From Cytospora piceicola (Eukaryota > Ascomycota > Sordariomycetes > Diaporthales > Cytosporaceae), in assembly GCA_023375675.1 (NCBI GenBank), contig JALQBC010000085.1, forward strand, positions 1 to 55,085: a stretch of DNA of 55,085 bases, read 5' to 3'. Shown in pieces: positions 45,000 through 55,085 of the stretch. A program made the position numbers and the translations under genes. The notes beneath the pieces were generated by a model that saw nothing but the letters and a program-made list of their open reading frames with translations, searched no databases and had not been told where the DNA came from. The stretch's first letter is position 1. The number at the start of each line of letters is the position of its first letter.

Positions 45000-47050
45000 T
45001 AGCTAAAGGCGCGAACGACGCGTTTAACGTCGAGATGTTTAGATTATTTAACGATACTTTTAACCTTATAACCTGCCTTTACGGTAATACGACCGAAAGG
45101 CTTAATTCTAAGCTTAAGTTTAACTCTTAACTTATTATAAAGTTGTTAAAAAGGTTAGGTTTTCCTTAGCTAACGTTAATAAGGTAATACTTTATAACGA
45201 TAAACATCCGAAAACCTACTTTTATCGATAATCCTTTAAAGCCGCTCGACAGATAATTAACCTTATAACCGCTACCTTTTAAACGCTAAGACGCGATAGT
45301 AATAACGCCGATAACAGTAATAATAACAACAAACCTATAGTACCGAAGCTATATAAAAAACTTAAGATTTTTAAATAACAGATAAATAACACCTTATACT
45401 ACCGACTAATAATAGGTAAGATTAATACCGATATCGAGGATAAGGTTATTTACTATAGTAAGATTTATAAGGCTAAAAGTGTTTTTTACGCCTTTTTAAT
45501 AAAGGTAGGAAAGAAAATATAGAAGTTAAAAGGCCCTTTAAATATAAAAACCTTTAAGAAAATATTTTAGCAGAATACCTATATCTTTTATAAAGAATTT
45601 AGCTTAATATATATACTTAACTAAGCTTAATAAGCTTACTTAATAAAGCTATATTCTTTAACTAAAAGATTTAATAAGAATTTTAATAGTATAAAACTAT
45701 AAGTAAAACGCTTTAACGATATTATAAACGTCTTAATAAACGCTATAAAAAAGATAAATAAAACTATATCTTACTTAATTAATAATCGGGTTTAATAAGA
45801 AATTACCTTACTTTATAATACTATATAATAATAAAATAAACAGCTAAAAAAAGATCTTTTTATTTATAACCTATTAGTAAAAAGACATTTCATAAAATAT
45901 AAAATCGAAATACTTTAAATATAGGTAAATAAAGTAAAGAAACTTTAGCTACGTTTATAGCTAACTTTTAAAGATAATAGTTCGTTGTCCTTTAAAGATA
46001 ACTAGCTTTTTTTTCCTTTAGACTATAATATCTTTAATATTAAGTTTACTAAATACTCGGAAAAGAGTATTCGACGTAAAGTTAAACGTTTTATTAAGGT
46101 TTTTAACCCTTCTATCTAGTATAACGATAATAAAAAAATAAAAACCTTTTTTAAAGTTTAGATTTATAAACTCGAGAATAAGCTTATAAAAAATATAAAC
46201 TATTATTTATTTAATCGATAACGTATAATCGCTATTAAGTCTTTCGTCGGTAAATAAGCTATAGTTATTTTAACCTTTTAATTCGAATTAAGTAACATTA
46301 ACTAAATTACTACCTTTAAAAGTCTTTTAACCTAGTTAAAGAATAAATATAATAATCCGAATAAATTAGTAAAGATTATAACGAAGTTTAGAAAACTTAA
46401 AATATAACTTAATAAAACCTTTTTTACCTTTTATAATATCTTTATCAGATTAATAAGTAAACTGTATATTAATAAGTCTAAGTAAAAGGAAAAAATCTAT
46501 AATAAGCTAGCTAATATTCTTTAGCTATAATCCGTTATAACCTTAAATAAAGTTAATCTTTTAGTTAACTTTAAAAAGTATTACTATATTACTTAATAAG
46601 TCGACTATAATAAGTAGCGCTTTACTTAGCTTTACTTTATAAAGTTCTCGGAAGATAATAAAAGTTTTAACTATCGGAACTAAAATAATAACTAAGCTAC
46701 CGGCTAAACTATTACTTATTAAAACTTAAGTAACGGAAATACTAATAGCTTTTTAAAAAAGAGTAAGTTAAATACTATTTAAATTACTTAATAACGTAAA
46801 GTATTTAAAGATAAAGTAATTCGCTTATTTAAATTAAACGTTTATTATAATTATAAGTAAACCGGATATATTAACTATACTTACCTTTATATTTTAAAAA
46901 GAACTAATATAAGTAACTATAAAAGCTATTATTAAGCTTATATTATATAAATCGAGGCCGCTTATAAATATTAAATTCTTTTAAATACCGATAAGTTAGC
47001 TAAAGCGAAAGCGAAAAAATAAATACTCTAAAGTAATTAAACTCTTTTTT
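45000..47050 (+). pseudogene. Gypsy-2 gag relic
   Basis: Gag region starting near 45010. A capsid-like helical stretch is followed by a zinc-knuckle relic at about 46846-46890 reading YYNYK-(stop)-TGYINYTY, where CxxCxxxGHxxxxC is expected; the cysteines are now tyrosine. The N-terminal half includes FRLFNDTFNLITCLYGN. Numerous TAA/TAG codons. No start codon was chosen. Confidence 0.65.
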
Positions 47051-47059
47051 AAAATATAT

Positions 47060-48400
47060 CTCTTTTTTAAAAATATATAACAGAACTAACTATACAGACT
47101 TAAACGTTAATAAAATAATACCTTTTAATTTCTTTTTACAGATTATAGAAGGCGATATATTACTTTTACTTTATATAGTAATATATAATAGAATAACTTT
47201 ATATATAAAAGAATTAAAAAATATAAGAGTAAACAGTTTAATTTTTATAAATATAATATTTATAATAAAAATACTAAATACTATATTTAAGATCCGATAT
47301 ATTATAGGATTCCTTTTATACTTAGTAAAAGGATTCGACGGAAAAGCCTTATAATTAATAGACGTAGCTTTAATAACCGACTTCGCTATTTAAAGCCGCC
47401 TTTATAAATAACTACTAATAGTAGTAATAAATATAAAGTATAATATTATTATTAGTTATAAATAGTTTATAAACTTCGATATAATATTCGACGTAAAATA
47501 CCGATATTATTATTTTAGCTTAAAAATATAACTAACTAAATCTTAACCGGATTATAAAATACCTTTATTATAGCTTAAAGTATTAAAATAATAAGTACTT
47601 CTCCTTCCGGAAAAAGAATAATATATAAATATACCTCTGAAAAAAAGTAATACGGTAAAAGACTTTATAATAGTAGCGGTATATATATATATCTATACTT
47701 TAAAGAATACTTTTACTTAAAACTCGTCTCGACTAAGCTTTCTGCTTTACCTTTCCGCCGTATAATCCTATTACTAAAATAAAAGGATTTATAAGATAGA
47801 AAACGCTTTAACAGAAACGTTAAAACGACCGCCTACTACTATATCCCTTTAACAGTCTTAAACGTTAAAGTAACGAATAGTATATCGATATATATAGTAA
47901 AAGTAAGAAAAGGAATAATAACGTCTTTATAGCTATAACGTTAAAAGAGACTATATTTTAACTAAGAACGGGATTAGCTAAATTTATTATTATATTAATA
48001 TTTTTATTATTAATACTTAGCTATTTATAATAATAACGATATAAAATAATTCTAAAGTTATAATAACCTTATTATATAAAATCGACTATTATATTTAAGA
48101 TAAAAAAGATAAAGTAATCGAAAATATACTTTTCAATAAAGAGAAATTTTACTAATAAGTATTAATATAAGTTCTAAAAGAATACTATTATTTACTTTAA
48201 ACTTTTAATAAAGTAAAGTTAGATTAGCTATCGGTATACCGTTTATATAATTATAAAATTAAACTAAAAGATAAAACGTTAGTAAAAAAGCCGTTAGCTA
48301 TAACCTTTTATAGAAAATATCTTTAAAAAAAGTAAAAGCTATTAAAGTATATATACTAAATAACCTAAATAAAAGATTTATCGAATCTGTTAAAACCTTA
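47060..48400 (+). pseudogene. Gypsy-2 protease to reverse transcriptase linker relic
   Basis: Frames with RIP-type stops continue between the zinc knuckle and the reverse transcriptase. A LIDVALITDFAI reading at about 47350-47390 sits where the aspartic protease (LIDSGATxxFI in the family) should be, but the DSG is not preserved. The assignment is by position in the polyprotein. Confidence 0.45.
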
Positions 48401-48419
48401 TAAGCCTTTCTTATCTTAA

Positions 48420-48900
48420 TAGTTGCTAAAGTTAAAAGAGAACTTCGTTTTTATATAAACTACCGGAAACTAAACGTTATAATAGAAAAAGACTAATACG
48501 CTTTACCTTTAATTAATAAAACTATAGCTTAGTTAAGCTAATTAATTATTTTTATTAAAATCGACGTATAATAAACGTTTTATAAAATCCGAATAGACTT
48601 CGGTAACGAAAACCTTACTACTTTCCGAATTAAATAAAGGTTTTACTAATATAAGGTTATACTATTTAGTTTAATAAATAAACCGGCTACCTTTTAATAG
48701 TATATTAATAAGATTCTAATAAACTGTTTATATAAGTTTTACTATACTTATATCGACGATATTATTATTATTTTTAAAATAAAAAAAAATACGTATAATA
48801 TATAATAATAGTCTTAAAACGCTTATAAGACGTAGAGCTATAAGCTAACTTAAAAAATATAAGTTTTATATAACTTAAATAAAGTTTTTAAGTTTTATTA
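48420..48900 (+). pseudogene. Gypsy-2 reverse transcriptase relic
   Basis: Clear Ty3/Gypsy reverse transcriptase: KRELRFYINYRKLNVIIEKD at about 48428-48490, FYKIRIDFGNENLTTFRIK at 48580-48640, YKVILFSLINKPATF, and YINKILINCLYKFYYTYIDD ending at 48760. The YIDD catalytic motif (48749-48760) is intact because both aspartate codons follow a C (CGACGAT). Elsewhere TAA/TAG occupy glutamine, arginine and tryptophan positions, so the protein is dead. Confidence 0.9.
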
Positions 48901-49019
48901 TCGAGATAAAAGGTATTTCTACTAACCTTAAAAAGATTATAGTAGTTTATAATTAACGCTTACCTAATATAATAAAAAAGGTATAATCGTTTTTAAGACT
49001 CTATAATTTCTACCGCCGA

Positions 49020-49580
49020 TTTATACCCGAATATAGCCGAATTGTTAAGCTTTTAACTTGACTAAACTGTAAAAGGAAAGGCTTTTATTAGTTAGTAGAT
49101 TATAACGCTATATTTAAAAAGCTTAAGTATCGGTTAATAATAGTATCGGTACTTACCTATTTTAAATATAACCTGCTTATAAAGTTAAAAATAAACGTAT
49201 TAAATAAAGTAGTTATTAAGGTACTAACTTAAATAGAAAATAATAAGTAGTATTTAGTAAGTTTCTTTTTTAAAACTATAATACCGGCCGAGATAAACTA
49301 TAGTATTTATAATAAAAAGCTTTTAGCTATAATCCGAGGTTTTAAGTTTTAAAAAACAGAGTTAATTAAGCTATAAGTAGCCTTATTTAAGGTAATTATA
49401 AATTACTAAGCTTTAATTTACTTTAATACTAAACGTCTTTTAAATCGTCGGTAAGCCGGCTAAACTAACCTGTTATCTTAGTTTAATTTTATAATCTTTT
49501 ATTGCCCGGGTATAAAAAATATAGTAGCCGACGTAATATCCTACTATCCGGATAATATTCGTTTATAAAAAGAACGGTAA
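49020..49580 (+). pseudogene. Gypsy-2 RNase H relic
   Basis: Reads PAEINYSIYNKKLLAIIRGF at about 49284-49345 (the conserved PAExNYxxYDKELLAIV block, with D changed to N), then TKRLLNRR near 49430 and NFIIFYCPGIKNIVADVISY at about 49485-49545 (conserved PGxxNxxADALSR). It follows the reverse transcriptase in the usual order. Confidence 0.85.
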
Positions 49581-49999
49581 AATATATATTATATAATTTA
49601 TATATTTAAACACGAATAGAAAAAAGAGGTAAACCTTTTTATACTTAATATTTATAATACATTAAATCTAAACCTACTATATAATCTATACCCGATCGAT
49701 ATAGTAGCTAATAACGTAACTAAAGATATTTACTATAAAGAAAATATACTTTTATATTTATTAAAATAGTTAAGCTTAAAGTTAATAAGTTTATTACTTT
49801 ATTATAACTATAAACACTTATTACTTAAGTTATATTATAATAAAGCTTACCGGAATATTAATAGTTTCTTTTTTATAAATAACTAGTATATTATTTATAA
49901 TAAACGTTTAATTATCTCCGATTATAATTAACTATAAACCTGTTTAATTAATAATATTTACTTTAAAATTATAACGGTATACTTTAAATATAATAAAAT

Positions 50000-51245
50000 A
50001 AAAAGGCTTATATAGTAGCGGTATTAATAGCTAAGATTAAGTAGAGATATTTACCGCTTTATAGCTAATTATACCTGTCGTTTTATAAAGTACTTTCGAA
50101 ATAAAACCTTAAGCCTATTATATCCTTTACCTCTGTTATAACGTTATTAGTAATATTTATTTATAGACTTTAAAAAATACTTAATAACCGGAAAAGCTAT
50201 AATAACCTTTTACTTATCGTTAACCGCCTTTTTAAAATATTATAATATATACCTTATACCGATACAGCTATAGTAGTAAACGTAGCTCGGATATACTACG
50301 AAAGATTGTTTTAAATATTTAAGCTACTTAAATTTATTATTTCCGATCGAGGTCTATAATTTATATCTGCTTTTATAAATAAAACCTGCCGGATTATAGG
50401 TATTAAGTAGAACCTTTCTTTAGCCGGATACTTTTAAACCGCTAAGTAAGTTAAAAACCTTAACTAATAAATAAATTAACAGCTCCGATTATTTATTAAT
50501 TACTACTAAGATAATTAGTCTCTTATATTCCTAGCTTTAGACTTTATTTAGGCTTATCTTCTTTATAAATTCTTAAATAAGTTAACGCTGTTCGAGGTTT
50601 ATTATAAATTCTGGCCTCGCTTTTATTTTAATTAAAAAAACTAAACTTAAGACTTTAAGTCTTTATAAAACCGCTTATCTTACTAATAGATATAAGCTAC
50701 TATAAAGATAATATAAAGCTATATTAATTAAGCCCGACAGGCCTTAAAGAACTCTTAAAATAAAATAACGCGATAAGTAAATTAATATTATCGAGTTTTA
50801 GACTTTATAATTAAGAACTATATCTTTATTATAAAAAAGACTTAAACTACCGACCGCCTAAACGTTAAACTAGATTTCTTATTAACCCGGTAATTAAACT
50901 AAATTATCGATATAGAAAATAATTTATATACCTTAAAAGTCTTTTTAGCGTAGAAAGGTTATTACAGATTCTACGCTAATCGGCTATATAAAGACCTATA
51001 AAACCTGCTTTTTAAATAAAAACCTTTACGTCTTAAAAAGGAGATTATAAATAACGATAAAGAATAAGAAGTCGAGTAAGTAGTAGCTTTTTAGATATAC
51101 TATCGTAAACTATAATACCGCGTATAATAAAAAGGCTAAGATAAAGATTTTAAATTATACCCTACCGTCAACCTACATAACGTCTTAATAGCCTCTTATA
51201 ACTATTATAAAAAATACCTCGAATACGCCGGGCCGTTTAAACGAC
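50000..51245 (+). pseudogene. Gypsy-2 integrase and C-terminal relic
   Basis: DDE integrase: ISDRGL-(stop)-FISAFINKTCRIIGIK at about 50338-50407 matches the conserved DRGxxFxSxFW block, with the second catalytic D kept. It is followed by SLAGYF and QLRLFINYY (about 50478). The far C-terminus (about 51180-51243) reads SYNYYKKYLEYAGPFKRL, like the final AGPPKRL-type segment of fungal Gypsy polyproteins. RIP stops throughout. Confidence 0.85.
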
Positions 51246-51675
51246 TTTAATATTAGTTAAATCCTTAATTAAGTAATTAATTAGCACTTCTATATTTAAA
51301 CGATAATATACCTTAAAATATAATAAGTCGATAACCTTTTTATAAATCGGTATATAAACAGGGTATTAGTATATTTATAGTCGACGACGTAATCGACAAT
51401 ATAGTTAACGATATAACTACTTATAATAGTAATTTAAATAAAGGAATAAAGATAGCTATAAGCGCTTATAAGCGTTCCTAGGTTATTAATAACTAAAGTG
51501 TAAGATAGAATTACGAACTAAGGTATAAAGGCTTTTAGTATAGTAGTCTGTTCTTTAAGATTATCCTTTCTTTAACCGGGAAAACGTTAAATCGGTACGA
51601 GTTATAAGTTTAATCGCAGGTATATACTATATTTTTATTTTTATAGTTTTACTTTACGCTTTTTTAAAGAGGGGG

Positions 51676-51923
51676 TTATTATAGTTATAAGGCGAACGGA
51701 AGTAGGGCTAGTAATATAGTTAAGGTTATATACTAACCTTGCTATTAGCCTTATCGATAAGCTTTCCGAATCGCCTATATACTAGTTTAAATAGCTAGGC
51801 TTTAAGCCTTAAGTTCTGTTTCTTCTCTCTTTTTTCTCGATAGGCAGAACCTCTTCGATAATTAACAATATCATATAATCGAAATCGAGCCTTTATGCCG
51901 TAATCATTTCAATCACCGTTACA
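51676..51923 (+). repeat. Gypsy-2 3' LTR
   Basis: About 248 bp, collinear with the 5' LTR apart from the first ~25 bases (GTTATTATAGTTATAAGGCG). It ends ATTTCAATCACCGTTACA with an intact CA. The right third is less mutated than in the 5' LTR. Confidence 0.9.
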
Positions 51924-52018
51924 GTAAGTAAGTAAGGTAGCTAGTAAGTTAGTTAGTAAATTAGTTAGTAAATTAGCTATTAATTAGCTAGTAAGTAAGT
52001 AAGTAGGTAAGTAGGTAG

Positions 52019-52071
<53 letters not shown>

Positions 52072-52601
52072 TAAGTAAGTAGGTTAGCTAATAAAGTAGT
52101 TAATAAAGTAGCTAGTAAATTAGCTATTAAATTAGTTATTAAGTAAGTAAATAAGTAAGTAAGTAAGTAAGTAAATAAATACGTAAGTAATTTAGTAAAT
52201 AAGCTAGATAATATATAAGTAAGTAAGTAAGTTAGTTAGTTAATAACTAAGCTATTAACTAAGTAAATAAGTAAAGAAGTAAGTAAAGAAGTAAGTAAGT
52301 GAGTAGGTAGGTAAATAAGTAAGTTAGCTAATATAGTAGCTAGTAAGATAGCTATTAAGGTAGCTAGATAGTTTTCAAATAAGTAAATAAGTAAATAAGT
52401 AAGTTAGTAAGTTAGTAAGTTAGTAAGTTAGTAAGTTAGTAAGTTAGTAAGTTAGTAAGTTAGTAAGTTAGTAAGTTAGTAAGTTAATAAGTTAGTAAGT
52501 TAGTAAGTTAGTAAGTTAATAAGTAAGTAAATAAGTAAATAAGTAAATAAGTAAACTAATATAATAAATAATAAGTTAGTTAGTTAGTTAGTTAATTATT
52601 T
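51924..52601. repeat. (TAAG)n microsatellite, right of Gypsy-2
   Basis: Resumes the tract cut at 44674. It includes a regular (TTAGTAAG)n run at about 52400-52520, with about 14 units. It ends at A copy 5. Confidence 0.95.
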
Positions 52602-52715
52602 CGCTGCTTAAAGCTGCCTTAAGCAGCTTAAGCGGCGTATCTACCTAAGTAGCTATTAAGATTCCGATCCTTCTTAACAGAAGGCCTTCTCGGCAAGCCG
52701 TCCTACCGCCGTTCC
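52602..52715 (-). repeat. Hairpin element A, copy 5 (core deleted)
   Basis: Minus-strand A with the outer arms of the long palindrome (CGCTGCTTAAAGCTGC and GCAGCTTAAGCGGCG) joined directly. The ~50-bp inner stem and loop with AGAGTAACGCC is missing. The distal half with CCTTCTTAACAGAAGG and CCGTCCTACCGCC is kept. Confidence 0.85.
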
Positions 52716-53240
52716 CTAGTTTAAGTTAGTTTTATTTAATCGGATTAAAACTTAAGCGTATATCTTAGTTCGAATCTAAAGTCTTCTATAGACAGCCTTA
52801 TCGTAGGCCTTATCGTAATCGGCCTTATTATAAGCCTTAAAGTAACTGTAAGTCTTCCGGCAGGTATTTAAAGACCTTAAAGTAACCGTAAACCTTCCGG
52901 CAGGTATTAAAGGCCTTATAATTGCTAGTGTATTTAGTTACGGAACAACTAAAATCACTGCTTTCAACAGCTAATTAAATTCTCTAGACAGGTGCTATAG
53001 CGAATCAGCATAATTATAATTCAGAGCCAATCAGAATTAAAAACAGGTAGCACAATCTCAAGGGTAACAATTTCTGTATACTCGCCCGCCTTGTAAAACA
53101 AACATTAACCTTCCTAACGGAAGGCACTGTAATTTAGAGCTAATCAGAATAAAAAACCGGTGATATAAATCTTAAGGGCATAACTTTCTATATGCTCGCC
53201 CGCCTTGTAAAACAAACAACAACCTTCCTAACGGAAAGCA
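52716..53240 (+). repeat. Repeat B, copy 3
   Basis: Collinear with 1130-1617, including CGGATTAAAACTTAAGCG, AAGTCTTCCGGCAGG (twice) and the terminal block in two tandem copies (about 53020-53130 and 53131-53240). It becomes progressively less mutated rightward: the second block keeps ACAAACAACAACC. Confidence 0.85.
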
Positions 53241-53364
53241 AATGTTCTCATAAGGCTTCCTAAGCATCAGCGGGTGGCCAGAATCACAGTGCCGTCTTGT
53301 TACTTGGAACCACAATCGACTTTGCTTCCTTAAGAGTCACAAAAGCTGCATGGTAGAATAACTA
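53241..53364. other. Unmutated unique island
   Basis: About 124 bp with normal base composition and many CpA/TpG dinucleotides (for example CAGCGGGTGGCCAGAATCAC). It resembles nothing else in the window. No start-to-stop frame or RNA fold is obvious. It lies between B copy 3 and A copy 6. Confidence 0.75.
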
Positions 53365-53533
53365 GGGAACGGCGGTAGGACCGCCTGCCGAGAAGGCCTT
53401 CCGTTAGGAAGGATCGGAAACTTAATAGCTAGTTAGTTAGATAGTTAAATACGCCGCTTAGGCTGCTCCGGATCCGATAAAGTAACGCCCTTCGGGCGTT
53501 ACTTTATCGTCTCCTCCGCAGCCTTAAGCGGCG
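53365..53533 (+). repeat. Hairpin element A, copy 6
   Basis: Best preserved A copy with A copy 4: GGGAACGGCGGTAGGACCGC, GAAGGCCTTC, CCTTCCGTTAGGAAGG, then the long palindrome (GATAAAGTAACGCCC / GGGCGTTACTTTATC around TTC). It faces A copy 5 in inverted orientation. Confidence 0.95.
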
Positions 53534-54645
<1,112 letters not shown>

Positions 54646-54860
54646 TTACTAGCTATAATATAATAGCGTAAGCTTAGAATTTCTTAACTTAACACGCTTA
54701 TATATAAACTAAGTAACCTTTTAAGCCTTACTATACCTTAGTATTTAAACCTTCGATTAAAAGGGCTTAACTATACTTAAGCCTTCCTTTTCTTTTTAAA
54801 TAAAATGCTTATATTATATTAAGATTATAGCTTTACCTTTATTATTCTAATATATTATAA
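54646..54860. other. AT-rich spacer in the microsatellite
   Basis: About 215 bp of non-repeat AT-rich sequence, including TAAGCCTTAC, AAAGGGCTTAAC and AAGCCTTCCTTTTC. A distant match to the first part of B (AGGGAAAGGCT inverted) is possible but weak. No frame seen. Confidence 0.5.
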
Positions 54861-54968
54861 TATTAGCTACTTTAATAACTACTTTACTAACTAACTTACT
54901 AACTAACTTACTAGCTAACTTACTAACTAACTTACTAACTAACTTACTTATTTACTTACCTACTTACC

Positions 54969-54999
<31 letters not shown>

Positions 55000-55085
55000 C
55001 TACTTACCTATTTACTTATTTAATAACGAATTTACTTACTAGCTAACTTACTAATTAACTTATTAACTAACTTACTTACCTACCT
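54861..55085. repeat. (CTTA/CTAA)n microsatellite, to window end
   Basis: ACTTACTAACTA units turning into (CTTA)n; continues beyond the right edge. Confidence 0.95.

Larger units (their letters stand above)
44675..51923 (+). mobile_element. Gypsy-2: complete Ty3/Gypsy retrotransposon, RIP-inactivated
   Basis: 7249 bp with LTRs at 44675-44921 and about 51676-51923. It starts TGTTAT and ends CCGTTACA, flanked by GTAAG at 44670-44674 and 51924-51928 (as expected, though the target is itself a TAAG repeat). Internal order is gag with zinc knuckle, protease region, reverse transcriptase, RNase H, integrase. A polypurine tract AAAGAGGGGG lies at 51666-51675. All coding parts carry RIP-type stops. 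Confidence 0.9.

Noticed and set aside
53241..53364. Host gene exon in the unmutated island
   Set aside because: Too short, with no clear start, splice signals or codon pattern; kept only as a unique island.
53365..53533. tRNA-derived SINE
   Set aside because: I looked for A-box and B-box promoter motifs in element A and found nothing convincing; the retroposon idea for A rests only on the polarised tail.

Overview
This window looks like nuclear heterochromatin of a filamentous ascomycete (Pezizomycotina) that has been heavily altered by repeat-induced point mutation (RIP). CpA and its complement TpG are almost absent, TpA is everywhere, and CpG and CpT persist. Coding relics carry TAA or TAG where CAA, CAG or TGG is expected. 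I see no intact gene, tRNA, rRNA or CRISPR array. Everything I can identify is a transposable element, a transposon fragment or simple-sequence repeat. This is the kind of AT-rich island found at fungal centromeres, subtelomeres or transposon islands; which of these it is cannot be told from the sequence.

Layout. 1-756 is (TAAG/TTAG)n microsatellite, followed by a short GC-rich hairpin element (family A) and a second short repeat (family B). 1640-25275 is a deep nest. An old Ty3/Gypsy element (Gypsy-1, 2976-22426 in pieces) was hit by a hAT-like MITE (family D). That MITE was split by an unrecognised 7.5-kb element (U, 4911-12427, 15-bp target duplication), and U was hit by a Fot1/pogo-type DNA transposon (5559-7405). 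Gypsy-1 also received a second D MITE, a full Ty1/Copia element (14718-21434, TSD CTTTT) and an unclassified element C. 25276-26640 is a second microsatellite block ending in an A copy. 26804-39826 holds three or more Copia copies in both orientations (26938-32131 minus, 32132-39309 plus, and flanking fragments), with nested MITEs. 39827-42499 is a second C copy carrying two D MITEs.

From 42500 to the right edge the window alternates A, B and (CTTA)n/(TAAG)n tracts. One complete Ty3/Gypsy element (Gypsy-2, 44675-51923) sits inside a TAAG tract. All six A copies have the microsatellite on the same side. Two facing A copies (52602 and 53365) enclose a B copy and a 124-bp stretch (53241-53364) that has escaped RIP.

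The elements do not work together as a pathway; the window records successive insertion and RIP. The strongest candidates for something undescribed are the U element, the polarised A-plus-microsatellite module, and the shared 21-bp-phased terminal motif of families C and D. All family assignments rest on reading degraded translations and terminal repeats by eye; no database search was possible.
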